Source of the DNA: Deltaproteobacteria bacterium
Lineage (GTDB): Bacteria; Desulfobacterota; Desulfobaccia; Desulfobaccales; 0-14-0-80-60-11
Direction of reading: 5' to 3'
Assembly (NCBI GenBank): GCA_016874975.1
Contig: VGSQ01000014.1
Span: forward strand, 1 to 43,181
DNA: 43,181 nucleotides
In this document: piece after piece, positions 14,955 to 24,241 of the stretch
How positions within the stretch are numbered: position 1 is the first letter of the stretch
How the letters are laid out: each line of letters starts with the position of its first letter
Notes under the pieces: model-generated
The model's input: only the letters and a program-made list of their open reading frames with translations
Told to the model about the DNA's origin: nothing
Databases searched by the model: none
Program-made: the position numbers and the translations under genes

Positions 14955-15261
14955 GGAACGTCTTTACCAGGACCCTTGGCAGCCGGAAAAGCCCCGCTCC
15001 CCACGCCGCTGGCTCGGGGCCGGGGACTGCGCCCTTCCTTGAAGGGGCGACGGCATCGAGAAGGGAAATTGCTCCGTGATGCCGGTAAGCATGCTGTTGA
15101 GACGTTAGCGGCGACGGGCGGCCGGGGGGAGGGGTTCTCTCCCCCGGGCCCATCCTGTGCCGGACCTTTTGGCAACATGATTAACCTTCGCTTCCGGAGC
15201 GCCCCTTCCGGAGTCCCGTTTCCCCCGCTAAAAACTCCCCGGGCCAAAGGAAGGACCGCTG
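14955..15261 (+). other. Spacer before cusA-like gene
   Basis: About 300 bases without a supported gene. One GC-rich hairpin-like stretch, GGGGGAGGGG/TCTCCCCC, lies near 15125-15145. No clear promoter was recognised. Confidence 0.4.
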
Positions 15262-18200
15262 ATGGTTGCCCGCTTCATCGAAGCCTGCGTCAGAAATCGC
15301 GTTGTCGTTGTCCTTCTCTGGGTCTTGATTGCGGGTTGGGGGCTTTACTGCACCTATAACCTGCCCGTTGACGCCATCCCCGACCTCTCCGACGTCCAGG
15401 TCATCATCCGCACCGATCTGGCCGAACAAGCGCCGGAAATCGTGGAGGACCAGGTCACCTATCCCCTGGCCACCGCCATGCTGGCCGTCCCCCAGGCCAG
15501 GGTGGTGCGGGGCTTCTCCCAGTTCGGCGTTTCCTTCGTTTACATCATCTTCGAGGACGGCACCGACATCTATTGGGCCCGCACCCGGGTGCTGGAATAT
15601 CTGAATTATATCCGGGGCCGCCTTCCGGCCGGGGCCAACCCCCAACTGGGTCCCGACGCCACCGGCGTGGGCTGGGTGTTCCAGTACGTGGTGGAGGACC
15701 CCACGGGCAAGCATGACCTGGCCCAACTGCGGAGCATCCAGGACTGGTACCTGCGCTATCAGTTGCAGACCGTGCCCGGGGTGGCCGAAGTGGCCTCCGT
15801 GGGCGGCTTCGTCAAGCAGTACCAGGTGGTGGTGGATCCCAACAGGCTGGCCGCCTACAACCTGCCCCTCAGCAAAATCAAGCAGGCCATCCAGGCCTCC
15901 AACCAGGACACCGGCGGGCGCCTGGTGGAACATGCCGAAACGGAATACATGGTGCGGGGTCTGGGCTATATCAAGAGCCTGGCCGACGTGGAGAACATTG
16001 TCGTCGGCACCGACGGCAAGGGCACCCCCATCCTGGTGAAGGACGTGGCCCTGGTGCGTCTGGGGCCGGAGCTGCGCCGGGGTCTGGCTGAAGTCAACGG
16101 CGAGGGCGAGGCCGTGGGCGGCATCGTCATCATGCGCTTCGGCGAAAACGCCAAGGCGGTGATCCAGGCCGTCAAGGACAAGATCGAGGAGCTCAAGGTG
16201 GGCCTGCCGCCGGGCGTGCGCCTGGTCACCGCCTACGACCGCTCCGGGGTCATCGACCGGGCCGTCGCCACCCTAAAGCAGGCCCTCATCGAAGAAGTCA
16301 TCATCGTCGCCTTTCTCTGCGCGGCCTTCCTGCTGCACCTGCGCAGCGCCTTCGTGGCCATCATCAGCCTGCCGTTGGGGGTGCTGATCTCCTTTATCCT
16401 GCAATATCACTTCGGCATCACCGCCAACATCCTCAGCCTGGCCGGCATCGCCATCGCCATCGGCGACATGCTGGACGCCGCGGTGGTCATGGTGGAGGAC
16501 GCCCACAAGAAGCTGGAGTCGGCCCCGCCGGGCGCGGACCGGGCGCCCATCATCCTGGAGGCCGCCAAGGAGGTGGGGCCCTCCCTGTTCTTCTCCCTGC
16601 TGGTGATGACGGTGTCGTTTCTGCCCATCTTTGCGCTCCAGGGCGAATCCGGGCGCCTCTTCAAGCCCCTGGGTTTCACCAAGACCTTCGCCATGGCGGG
16701 CGCGGCGGTGCTGGCCGTCACCCTCATTCCCATCCTCATGGTCTATTTCATCCGGGGCCGCATCCCGGTGGAGGAGAGAAACCCCCTGAGCCGGGCCGCC
16801 AGGTGGCTCTACCGGCCCCTGTTGAATCTGGTGGTGCGTTTTCCCGTCGTCGTCATCTGCCTGGCCCTGCTGGTGCTGGCCAGTGGCTACTACCCGCTCA
16901 AACATCTGGGCACGGAATTCATGCCGCCCCTGGACGAAGGGGACCTCCTCTACATGCCCACCACCATGCCGGGGCTGTCCATCACCAAGGCCCGGGAGCT
17001 CCTGCAACAGACGGACCGCATCATCAAGAGCTTTCCCGAAGTGGATTACGTCTTCGGCAAGGCGGGCCGGGCCGAGACCGCCACCGACCCCGCGCCCCTG
17101 AGCATGATCGAAACCACCATCCGCCTCAAACCCCGGGAACAATGGCGTCCCGGCTACGACACGGAACGCCTCATCCGGGAGCTGGACGCGGCCTGCAAGA
17201 TACCGGGCCTGCAAAATTCCTGGGGCTATCCCATCAAGATCCGCATCGACATGCTCAGCACCGGCATGAAGACGCCGGTGGGCATCAAATTCCTGGGACC
17301 GGACCTCCAGGTCCTCAGCCAACTGGCCACCGAGGCGGAGGCCATTCTCCGCCAGGTGCCCGGCACTGCCAGCGCCTATGCCGAACGTCCCCTGGGCGGC
17401 TACTACCTGGACTTCCGGATCAACCGCCTGGCCGCGGCCCGCTACGGCCTCAACGTGGGCGACATCCAGGACGTCATCGCCACCGCCCTGGGGGGCCTGG
17501 CCCTCACCCAGACGGTGGAGGGCCTGGAGCGCTATTCCGTCAACCTGCGCTATTTCCAGGATTATCGGAACAACCTGCCGGCCCTCAAACGCATCCTGAT
17601 CCCCACCCCCGACGGCGCCCAGATCCCCATGGAGCAGGTGGCCGATATCAAGATCCATCAGGGCCCGGACATGATCAAGAGCGAAGGCGGCCGGCGCACC
17701 GCCTGGGTCTTCATCGATATCCGGGACATCGATCTGGGCACCTACATCGCCAAAGCCAAAGAGGCCATTTCGGCCCACCTCAAGATTCCGCCGGGCTACT
17801 CCCTGATCTGGAGCGGCCAGTTTGAATATCTGGAGCGGGCCCGGGAGCGCCTTATGGTGGTGATCCCCATCACCATCATGCTGATTTTCATCCTCATGTA
17901 TCTGGGCACCGGCTCCCTGGCCAAGGTCATCATCATCGTCCTGTCGCTGCCCTTCTCGGTGCTGGGGGGCCTCTGGCTTATCCACTGGCTGGGCTACAAC
18001 CTGAGCATCGGCGTGGTGGTGGGCATCATCGCCCTGTTGGGGCTGGACGCGGAGACGGGCGTCATCATGCTGCTGTACCAGGACATGGCCTATAACGCCC
18101 GCAAGCGGGAGGGCCGCCTGCGCACCCGGGAGGACCTGCGGGAGGCCGTCCGGGAGGGAGCGCTGCTGCGGCTGCGGCCCAAACTGATGACGGTCCTGGC

Positions 18201-18390
18201 CAATATCTTCGGGCTGTTCCCCATCATGTGGGCCACGGGCACCGGCGCCGAAGTGGCCAAACGCATCGCCGCGCCCATGGTGGGCGGCGTGGTCACCTCC
18301 TTCATGCTGGAACTGTTCATCTACCCGGCCATCTACTTCCTGTGGAAGTGGCATGCCGAGGTGAAGAAGGGGCCGGGGGAACAGGGGTGA
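15262..18390 (+). CDS. cusA: CusA-like heavy-metal efflux RND transporter
   Basis: The 1042-residue inner-membrane pump shows the HME-RND pattern: an N-terminal helix, the NLPVDAIPDLSDVQVII entry, a first porter domain, the TM4-region GDMLDAAVVMVEDAHKKL with the proton-relay Asp, and a second half ending GLDAETGVIMLLYQ and RRLRPKLMTVLANIFG-like helices. In E. coli CusA three methionines (M573, M623, M672) bind Cu(I)/Ag(I). Here the first two are present (LLYMPTTMPG, RIDMLSTG) but the third position reads ARYGLNVGD, Leu instead of Met. The substrate is therefore probably a soft or divalent metal and remains open. AAGGA precedes the ATG. Confidence 0.92.
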   Translation: MVARFIEACVRNRVVVVLLWVLIAGWGLYCTYNLPVDAIPDLSDVQVIIRTDLAEQAPEIVEDQVTYPLATAMLAVPQARVVRGFSQFGVSFVYIIFEDGTDIYWARTRVLEYLNYIRGRLPAGANPQLGPDATGVGWVFQYVVEDPTGKHDLAQLRSIQDWYLRYQLQTVPGVAEVASVGGFVKQYQVVVDPNRLAAYNLPLSKIKQAIQASNQDTGGRLVEHAETEYMVRGLGYIKSLADVENIVVGTDGKGTPILVKDVALVRLGPELRRGLAEVNGEGEAVGGIVIMRFGENAKAVIQAVKDKIEELKVGLPPGVRLVTAYDRSGVIDRAVATLKQALIEEVIIVAFLCAAFLLHLRSAFVAIISLPLGVLISFILQYHFGITANILSLAGIAIAIGDMLDAAVVMVEDAHKKLESAPPGADRAPIILEAAKEVGPSLFFSLLVMTVSFLPIFALQGESGRLFKPLGFTKTFAMAGAAVLAVTLIPILMVYFIRGRIPVEERNPLSRAARWLYRPLLNLVVRFPVVVICLALLVLASGYYPLKHLGTEFMPPLDEGDLLYMPTTMPGLSITKARELLQQTDRIIKSFPEVDYVFGKAGRAETATDPAPLSMIETTIRLKPREQWRPGYDTERLIRELDAACKIPGLQNSWGYPIKIRIDMLSTGMKTPVGIKFLGPDLQVLSQLATEAEAILRQVPGTASAYAERPLGGYYLDFRINRLAAARYGLNVGDIQDVIATALGGLALTQTVEGLERYSVNLRYFQDYRNNLPALKRILIPTPDGAQIPMEQVADIKIHQGPDMIKSEGGRRTAWVFIDIRDIDLGTYIAKAKEAISAHLKIPPGYSLIWSGQFEYLERARERLMVVIPITIMLIFILMYLGTGSLAKVIIIVLSLPFSVLGGLWLIHWLGYNLSIGVVVGIIALLGLDAETGVIMLLYQDMAYNARKREGRLRTREDLREAVREGALLRLRPKLMTVLANIFGLFPIMWATGTGAEVAKRIAAPMVGGVVTSFMLELFIYPAIYFLWKWHAEVKKGPGEQG

Positions 18391-18401
18391 GTTCCGCAGG
18401 A

Positions 18402-18420
18402 GGCGCACCGCGCACCATTG
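18402..18420 (+). repeat. GCGCACCGCGCACCATTG repeat fragment
   Basis: The same string occurs at about 4904-4921, followed in both places by a G/C-rich GGGCC...GGCGGGG stretch. It looks like a truncated member of the GTAGGG/CCCTAC repeat family. Confidence 0.55.
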
Positions 18421-18510
18421 CCGGGGGCCCGCGGCGGGGAGGGCCTTCCCTGCGATTCTTTTTCCCGGAAAGCTGACCGCTGAAAGCTTTCATATAAGAA
18501 CCGGACCCCC

Positions 18511-19287
18511 ATGCAGTCTTATCTCCTGATCGCCACCGCCACCTTCATCACCGCGGGCCTCACCTTCTTTTCGGGTTTCGGCCTGGGCACCCTGTTGTTG
18601 CCCGTCTTTGCGCTTTTTTTCCCCATGACGGTGGCCGTGGCCCTGACTGCGGTGGTGCATCTGGCCAACAACTTCTTCAAGCTGGCCCTGGTGGGCCGAC
18701 ACGCCGGTTTGCGGGTCGTCCTGGCCTTCGGGGTGACCGCCGTGATGGCGGCTTTTTTGGGCGCCTGGATGCTCCTGTGGCTGGCCGACCTCCCTCCCCT
18801 GGCGGTTTATCGGCTTTTCGGGCGCACTTTCACCATCGCCCCGGTGAAAGCTGCGGTGGCCCTGCTCATGGTGCTCTTCGCCCTCTGGGAAATCCTCCCC
18901 CGCCTGGAGAAGATCGCCTTCTCTCCCCGCTGGCTTCCCCTGGGCGGGGTGCTGAGCGGTTTTTTCGGGGGCCTCTCGGGCCACCAGGGCGCACTCCGGA
19001 GCGCCTTTCTGGTCCGGTGCGGCCTTTCCAAGGAGGCCTTTATCGGCACCGGCACGGTCATCGCCTGTCTGGTGGATCTTTCCCGCCTCGCCGTCTATGT
19101 CCGCCACTTCGCCGTATCCGACCTGACCGGCAACGCCCCGCTCCTCCTGACTGCGGTCACGGCCGCGTTCCTGGGCTCCTGGCTGGGCCGCCGTCTCCTC
19201 ACCCGGGTGACCCTGCGGGCCGTGCAGGTCTTGGTGGCCGCCATGCTCTTCGCCCTGGCCCTGGGATTGGGCGCGGGGTTGCTCTAA
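18511..19287 (+). CDS. TauE/SafE-family membrane transporter
   Basis: The 258-residue protein is nearly all hydrophobic, with about eight membrane segments. It has the duplicated TauE/SafE layout: ITAGLTFFSGFGLGTLLLPVFALF near the N-terminus and LGGVLSGFFGGLSGHQGALRSAFL at about 148-171. Family members export or import small sulfur-containing or organic anions (sulfite, sulfoacetate, taurine). The substrate here cannot be read. It follows the cusA-like gene by 120 bases with a repeat fragment between them. Both the ribosome site and the promoter are weak. Confidence 0.87.
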   Translation: MQSYLLIATATFITAGLTFFSGFGLGTLLLPVFALFFPMTVAVALTAVVHLANNFFKLALVGRHAGLRVVLAFGVTAVMAAFLGAWMLLWLADLPPLAVYRLFGRTFTIAPVKAAVALLMVLFALWEILPRLEKIAFSPRWLPLGGVLSGFFGGLSGHQGALRSAFLVRCGLSKEAFIGTGTVIACLVDLSRLAVYVRHFAVSDLTGNAPLLLTAVTAAFLGSWLGRRLLTRVTLRAVQVLVAAMLFALALGLGAGLL

Positions 19288-19547
19288 CCGTGGGTGCGCC
19301 ACCCTCGCCGCCCCGGGGTCCGGCATCCGTCCCCGAACCCGCCGGAACCATCCTGCCCGTAAAAAGATGGTCTTCTGGTGGCCGGAATTCCGGCCCGCTT
19401 TCGCTGGCTGAGGTCCCGGCATCGCCATTTCCTGCTACCCTTCCCTGGTCTCACCTGATATGATGAACCATCCCCCCGGCCCCGGGCCGTCGGCGGCGGC
19501 GCGCCCCGGCCGCCGGAGCATCGCCGACTCCAAGAGGCTTCCCCTGC
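19288..19547. other. Intergenic spacer without recognised elements
   Basis: About 260 G+C-rich bases between the transporter and the methyltransferase genes; I see no gene, repeat or terminator. Confidence 0.4.
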
Positions 19548-20579
19548 ATGACATCGCTGATTCCCGGCGGCCTGCGCACCACCGCCATGGGCATCCTGCC
19601 CCACACCCAAGTGGAGCCCGCGCTGAAGCTGGCTTTGTCCCTGGACATCCCTTTCTGGCCCCAACTGCCGCACCTGAGTTTTTACGAGGATATGTACGTC
19701 CAGGCCGCGGAACACTTTCCCGGCATCGTCCTCTATCCTGAGACCAACTCCATCCGTTTCGACACGGACAAGTTTTATGAGGGGCTGGTGGACCTCCTGG
19801 ACCGCTGGCCCGACCTGGACTATTTCGACCTGTCCGCCGAGTATTCGGCGGTGTATCATCGCTTCCTGGAGGTCGATCTGTCCGGCTACCCGGCCATCCG
19901 GGGCCAGATGGAGGGCCCCGTCAGCTTCGGCCTCAAGATCCTGGACGAAAACGACAAGCCCCTCATCTTCAACGACGAGGTGCGGGGCCTGCTCATGGAT
20001 TTCCTGGCCCGCCGGGTGCAGGCCCAACTGGTGCGTCTCAAGGCCAAACATCCCGGGGCCTTCATGTTCGTGGACGAACCGGGCCTGCAGTTCGTCTTCA
20101 GTTCCGTGTCGGGATACACCGACATCATGGCCAAAGAGGATCTGGACCGCTTCTTCTCCCAGATCGAGCGTCCCCGGGGCATTCATCTGTGCGGCAACCC
20201 GGATTGGGAGTTCCTCATGAACCGGGACCTGGACATCCTGTCCATGGACCTTTTTACCAACGGGGAGATCCTGCGGGCCTGCACCGGCTCTCTCAAAAAA
20301 TTCCTGGAAAGGGGAGGCGTCCTCAGTTGGGGCATCATCCCCACCTGGTATGAGGCCGTGGGCGAAACGACGGTGGAGCAGTTGAGCGAATATCTGGAGG
20401 GCTTTTGGGACAACCTGGTGGAGGCCGGCGTGGACCGGGACCGGCTGTTCGCACAGAGCCTGCTGGCCCCGGCCCGGTGCTGCCTGGTGAACCCGGACAA
20501 GGCCAAGACCGTCACCCTGGCCTATGCCTGGCTGCGGGAGATGTCCTTCCGCCTGCGGGAGAAATACGGCCTGGATTGA
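19548..20579 (+). CDS. UROD/MetE-fold zinc methyltransferase-like protein
   Basis: The 343-residue protein resembles the C-terminal catalytic barrel of cobalamin-independent methionine synthase and related UROD-like methyltransferases. It has the zinc-ligand pattern H213-x-C215 (GIHLCGNPDW) and a C-terminal Cys pair (311-312, PARCCLVNP), plus MEGPVSFG and FVDEPGLQ segments. It lacks the MetE N-terminal folate-binding half, so it is more like short core-MetE or corrinoid-dependent methyltransferases. The methyl donor is not visible. It acts in the cytoplasm. The ribosome site is weak. An iron-sulfur flavoprotein gene follows after 105 bases. Confidence 0.75.
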   Translation: MTSLIPGGLRTTAMGILPHTQVEPALKLALSLDIPFWPQLPHLSFYEDMYVQAAEHFPGIVLYPETNSIRFDTDKFYEGLVDLLDRWPDLDYFDLSAEYSAVYHRFLEVDLSGYPAIRGQMEGPVSFGLKILDENDKPLIFNDEVRGLLMDFLARRVQAQLVRLKAKHPGAFMFVDEPGLQFVFSSVSGYTDIMAKEDLDRFFSQIERPRGIHLCGNPDWEFLMNRDLDILSMDLFTNGEILRACTGSLKKFLERGGVLSWGIIPTWYEAVGETTVEQLSEYLEGFWDNLVEAGVDRDRLFAQSLLAPARCCLVNPDKAKTVTLAYAWLREMSFRLREKYGLD

Positions 20580-20684
20580 AGGGGCGACGGAGTATTTGCC
20601 CGGGAAAGGCAGGGCGAACCCTGCGCCCCGCCGCCGACTTCCGCCGTGATAAACTTATGCCGACAGCATCAGGAGGCTCTGGTC

Positions 20685-21332
20685 ATGATCCTGTTCGTCA
20701 ACGGCAGTCCGCAACCGAACGGCAATCTGCACCGCATGCTGGAAAAGATCGCCCTGGACACCGACCGGGAGTGCGAACTCATTCCCCTGGCCGATCTGGA
20801 CATCCGCCCCTGCCGGGGCTGCGTGGGCTGCGCCGCCACGCACCGCTGCGTCCAGGAGGACGACATGGGCCTGCTGTACGAGCGCCTGGAGTCGGCTCAG
20901 GCCCTGGTGGTGGGCGGCGTCGTTTATTTCGGCCGGATCAACGCCCTCACCCATTGCTTTCTGGAGCGCCTCTTTCCCCTGCGCCACCGTGACCCCCGCA
21001 CCCGGGGCAAGCTGGCCGCAGCGGTGGTGGTGGGGGGCATGGACGGCTCCCAGGGAGTCCGGGAGATCAGGGATTTCCTGGAAAAATACTTCTTTTTCCG
21101 CATGGTGGGCTCGGTCTATTTCAACAGCGCCACGCCGCCCTGTTACGTCTGCGGCTTCGGGGAAAAGTGTCAGGTGGGGATACCGGCCCTGACGCTGCCC
21201 CCGGAGGAATTCGCCCATTTCGCCATCGTCCCCAGCCTGTTCCAGCGCTTCGAGGATCATCCCGAAGTGGTGCGGGCCTGCGAACTCCTGGCCCAGGCTC
21301 TGTCCCAGAACCTGGCGGCGGAGGTCGAGTAA
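20685..21332 (+). CDS. Iron-sulfur flavoprotein (NADPH-dependent FMN reductase fold)
   Basis: The 215-residue flavodoxin-like protein starts MILFVNGSPQPNGN, the FMN phosphate loop. The compact cluster motif C-x2-C-x2-C-x5-C (PCRGCVGCAATHRC) lies at about 44-56, as in iron-sulfur flavoproteins of anaerobes. Further cysteines occur in CYVCGFGEKC. Such proteins carry electrons from ferredoxin or NAD(P)H to oxygen-detoxifying or other acceptors. AGGAGG 9 bases upstream fixes ATG at 20685; the frame is open further upstream without support. recO begins 12 bases after its stop, so the two are probably co-transcribed. Confidence 0.85.
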   Translation: MILFVNGSPQPNGNLHRMLEKIALDTDRECELIPLADLDIRPCRGCVGCAATHRCVQEDDMGLLYERLESAQALVVGGVVYFGRINALTHCFLERLFPLRHRDPRTRGKLAAAVVVGGMDGSQGVREIRDFLEKYFFFRMVGSVYFNSATPPCYVCGFGEKCQVGIPALTLPPEEFAHFAIVPSLFQRFEDHPEVVRACELLAQALSQNLAAEVE

Positions 21333-21344
21333 GTCTCCCCTGCC

Positions 21345-22112
21345 ATGTCCGGCCTGCTCGTCCCTGCCATCGTGCTGACGGTGAAAGATGTAGGTGAAGC
21401 CGACCGGCTGGTGACCTTTCTCACTGCGGCGCGGGGCCGGCTGACGGGCCTGGCCCGCCACGCCCGGCGCAGCCGCAAACGGTTCGCCCACTGCCTGGAG
21501 CCTCTCAGCCGGGTCAATTTCGTCATTGCCACCCGGCGCCGGGGCGACCTGGAATTTTTGCAGGAAGGGGAACTCATCCAGGCCTTCGCCTCCCTGCGTC
21601 GGGACCTGCCCCGGCTGGCCGCGGCCGCGGTGCTGGCGGAAGCGGCCGGGGAGCTGGCCAGCCCCCCCGAGGCCGCGGCCCCCATCTTCGCCGCCCTGGA
21701 AACCGCCCTGGAGCAGTTGGAACAGGGGACCCCGGCCGATTCCCTGCTGCCGGCCTGCCTGGTCCACCTGGTGCAGTGGGGCGGCTACGGCCTGAAGCTG
21801 GACATCTGCGGGGCCTGCGGGGGCGACCCCAAGCCCCCCTTCTGGTTCAGCGCGCCCGGCGGCGGGGTGCTCTGCGGGGCCTGCGCCGGGGGCCTGCCGG
21901 GGCCGCGGTTGCCCCTCAATGCCGGGTCCCTGGAACTCCTGCGCCAGGCTCATCAGCTTCCCCAGGAGAAGCTCAGCCGGCTTCGTTTTCCTCCCCTCCA
22001 AGGGGGGCAGTGTCTCACCGCGCTGCGCCTTTTTCTCCGCCACCACCTGGGCCGGGAGCTCAGGTCCTGGTCCTTCTGGGACCGGGTGGGCCGGAGCCCG
22101 GGGTCAAAATGA
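21345..22112 (+). CDS. recO: DNA repair protein RecO
   Basis: The 255-residue protein starts with the RecO OB-fold signature (AIVLTVKDVGEADRLVTFLTAARGRLTGLARHARRSRKRFA, residues 8-48). A helical region and a zinc finger follow, C155-x2-C158 ... C177-x2-C180 (CGACGG...CGACAGG). RecO loads RecA onto SSB-coated DNA together with RecR in the RecF pathway. The length is normal. Its stop overlaps the next start as ATGA, so the fatty-acid-hydroxylase-family gene is translationally coupled to it. Confidence 0.93.
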   Translation: MSGLLVPAIVLTVKDVGEADRLVTFLTAARGRLTGLARHARRSRKRFAHCLEPLSRVNFVIATRRRGDLEFLQEGELIQAFASLRRDLPRLAAAAVLAEAAGELASPPEAAAPIFAALETALEQLEQGTPADSLLPACLVHLVQWGGYGLKLDICGACGGDPKPPFWFSAPGGGVLCGACAGGLPGPRLPLNAGSLELLRQAHQLPQEKLSRLRFPPLQGGQCLTALRLFLRHHLGRELRSWSFWDRVGRSPGSK

Positions 22113-22987
22113 GCGCCCTGATGGACTTACTGGCCCGGCATCCCGTCCCCCTGGGACTCTTCGCCCTCTTCCTGGTGCTGGCCGCAGCGGAGACCCTTCG
22201 ACCCCTGCGCCGCCTGAAGCGCCGTCGGGGCCCCCGCTGGACCGTAAACCTGGGCATTACCGCCCTGTCCTTCGCGGCGGGGTCCCTGGTGGTGCGTCCC
22301 GTGGCCCTGGGACTGGCCGTCTGGGCCACCCAGTCCTCCTACGGCTTCCTCCACTGGCTGCCTCTGCCGGCCTGGACGCACGCGGCCCTGGGATTCCTGT
22401 GGCTGGACCTCACCTTCTACTGGTGGCATCGGGCCAACCATGTCTATCCCCTGCTGTGGCGCTTCCACAACGTGCACCACGTGGACCCGGACATGGACGT
22501 CACCACCTCCTTCCGCTTCCACTTCGGCGAAACCCTGTACTCCACGGCCTTCCGGGTGCTCCAGGTGGGCCTGGCCGGCGTCGGCCCCGCCACCTACCTC
22601 CTGTATGAAATCTTTTTCAACGTCGCCACCATGTTCCACCACAGCAACCTGCGGCTGCCGTTGGCCCTGGAACGGGTCCTCAATCTGGTGACGGTCACCC
22701 CCCGCATGCACGGCCTGCACCACTCTACGGTGGGCATGGAAACCAACTCCAATTACGCCGTGGTGTTCCGCTGGTGGGACCGCCTCCACGGCACCCTGCG
22801 CCTCAACGTCCCCCAGGCCCAGGTGGTCATCGGCGTGCCCGGCTATCTGCGGCCCGGCGACAACCGGTTGGTCAACCTCCTGGGCCTGCCCTTTCTGCGC
22901 CAGCTCCCCTACTGGCGCTGGCCCGGCGGCAAGGCCTCCCTTAGAAAGGCCGTCCCTGTGGCCGACCCCAGGATTATGGTGGAATAA
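22109..22987 (+). CDS. Fatty acid hydroxylase / sterol desaturase superfamily membrane protein
   Basis: The 292-residue integral membrane protein has three His boxes for a di-iron centre: H107-x3-H111 (HRANH), H120-x2-HH (HNVHH) and a late HGLHH, plus MFHHSN. Members use oxygen to hydroxylate or desaturate lipids; the substrate is unknown. An oxygen-dependent enzyme is notable if the host is an anaerobe. The start overlaps the recO stop by four bases. Downstream the base composition drops sharply at the AT-rich insert. Confidence 0.88.
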   Translation: MSALMDLLARHPVPLGLFALFLVLAAAETLRPLRRLKRRRGPRWTVNLGITALSFAAGSLVVRPVALGLAVWATQSSYGFLHWLPLPAWTHAALGFLWLDLTFYWWHRANHVYPLLWRFHNVHHVDPDMDVTTSFRFHFGETLYSTAFRVLQVGLAGVGPATYLLYEIFFNVATMFHHSNLRLPLALERVLNLVTVTPRMHGLHHSTVGMETNSNYAVVFRWWDRLHGTLRLNVPQAQVVIGVPGYLRPGDNRLVNLLGLPFLRQLPYWRWPGGKASLRKAVPVADPRIMVE

Positions 22988-23013
22988 TTATGGAGTTTTG
23001 CTATCCTGTTGCA

Positions 23014-23022
23014 AGCTGGAGG
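23014..23022 (+). repeat. 9-bp direct repeat at left boundary of AT-rich insert
   Basis: AGCTGGAGG occurs here and again at 24819-24827, just inside each end of the AT-rich gene pair. Because it contains a ribosome-binding site, it may be coincidence rather than a target duplication. Confidence 0.35.
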
Positions 23023-23032
23023 CGTCTTGGTC

Positions 23033-24241
23033 ATGGTTCCTAAGATTAGGCGGGTGAAAATATGTAATTTTAAAAGCTTTGCTCACCTTTCCGTTGACCT
23101 TGAGACGCTGACAATTTTCGTCGGACCAAACGCCTCGGGCAAAAGCAATTTTCTGAAGGCACTGGCTTTTGTAAAAGATTGCCTTGCCACGTCAGTAGAG
23201 CAGGCTTTTCGGATTCATGGAGGAATTGAATACGTCAGGAGAATTTCTCCCGGCCATCCCTATAATGTGCGCATAGAATTGATGTTAGACCTCGACAACG
23301 ATGTAGTGGCCTCCTATGGCTTCGAGATCGCTGCTCAACCAAAGAAAACATTTCAGATAGCCAAAGAACAATGCAGAATAAAGTATCCGTTTACAGAAGA
23401 AAAGGAATTTAAAATTGAAGGGGGAATTTTTAAAAAAGAAATACCTGGGATAATGCCCAAGCTTGCCCCTGACCGCCTGGCCCTTTTCGCCGCTTCGGCT
23501 CATGAGGATTTTCGGCCCGTTTACGACTTTCTCACCTCGATGCGTTTCTATGCCATAATACCGCAAAAATTACGAGAACTTCAGGAACCCGGAGCCGGAA
23601 ATTTTCTGGAATCTGATGGCAGCAATGCCGCATCAGTACTTAAAAATATTCAGAGAATTATTTCTGAAAGAGGAAAATACGAGAGGATTTGCAATTTATT
23701 ATCTAGAATAGTACCCGGTGTCAAACAGGTTGAAACAGGTTCCCTGGCTCACATGGAAACTATTATTTTCAAGCTAGATGTTGGCTCTAAGCATTATTGG
23801 AATTTTGACGCCTTCAATATGTCTGACGGCGCCCTGCGGATATTGGGTCTTCTCTTGGCACTTTATCAACCAGGCAATCCTCGGGTAATTGCCATCGAAG
23901 AACCAGAGGCAACTGTTCATCCAGCCGCCATGGAAGTAATAGTAGAAGTAGTGTTAGATGCAATTCATGAAAAACAAATATTGTTAACAACCCACAGTCC
24001 AGACATTCTTGATTTTAAGAGTTTGTCAGATGAGAATATCAGGGTGGTGATGCGGGAGAAAAATTGCACGATTATTTCACGGATTTCTCCCTCCGGACGG
24101 GATGCCATCAAGAAGCATCTTTACAGTCCGGGGGAATTGATGCGTATCGGTGAACTGAATCCTGATATGGAAGGCCCGCAAGAGATGATAAAGCAACGCA
24201 CTTTATTTAAGCCACCCTCTTTTTCAAAGAAAAGCAAATGA
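23033..24241 (+). CDS. AAA (RecF/OLD-like) ATPase of a putative defence pair
   Basis: The 402-residue SMC/RecF-type ATPase has an N-terminal KICNFKSFAHLSVDLE strand pattern and Walker A GPNASGKSN (residues 31-39). A MSDGALRILGLLLAL signature helix follows, then Walker B VIAIEEPEATVHP and the LLTTHSPDILD switch His. It is the ATPase type found in OLD, PARIS (AriA), RloA/AbiL and similar anti-phage systems. ATG at 23033 with GGAGG 10 bases upstream is preferred over a TTG at 23009. The gene is visibly AT-rich compared with both flanks, suggesting transfer. Its stop overlaps the DUF4276 start (ATGA). Confidence 0.9.
   Translation: MVPKIRRVKICNFKSFAHLSVDLETLTIFVGPNASGKSNFLKALAFVKDCLATSVEQAFRIHGGIEYVRRISPGHPYNVRIELMLDLDNDVVASYGFEIAAQPKKTFQIAKEQCRIKYPFTEEKEFKIEGGIFKKEIPGIMPKLAPDRLALFAASAHEDFRPVYDFLTSMRFYAIIPQKLRELQEPGAGNFLESDGSNAASVLKNIQRIISERGKYERICNLLSRIVPGVKQVETGSLAHMETIIFKLDVGSKHYWNFDAFNMSDGALRILGLLLALYQPGNPRVIAIEEPEATVHPAAMEVIVEVVLDAIHEKQILLTTHSPDILDFKSLSDENIRVVMREKNCTIISRISPSGRDAIKKHLYSPGELMRIGELNPDMEGPQEMIKQRTLFKPPSFSKKSK

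Noticed and set aside
16273-18408. Very long open frame (711 codons) on the minus strand opposite the cusA-like gene
   Set aside because: It is rich in His, Gln, Gly and Asp with no domain, and is the typical antisense shadow of a high-GC gene. The plus-strand protein is a clear RND pump.
20655-22046. 463-codon minus-strand open frame opposite the flavoprotein and recO
   Set aside because: Spans two real genes on the other strand and has shadow composition.
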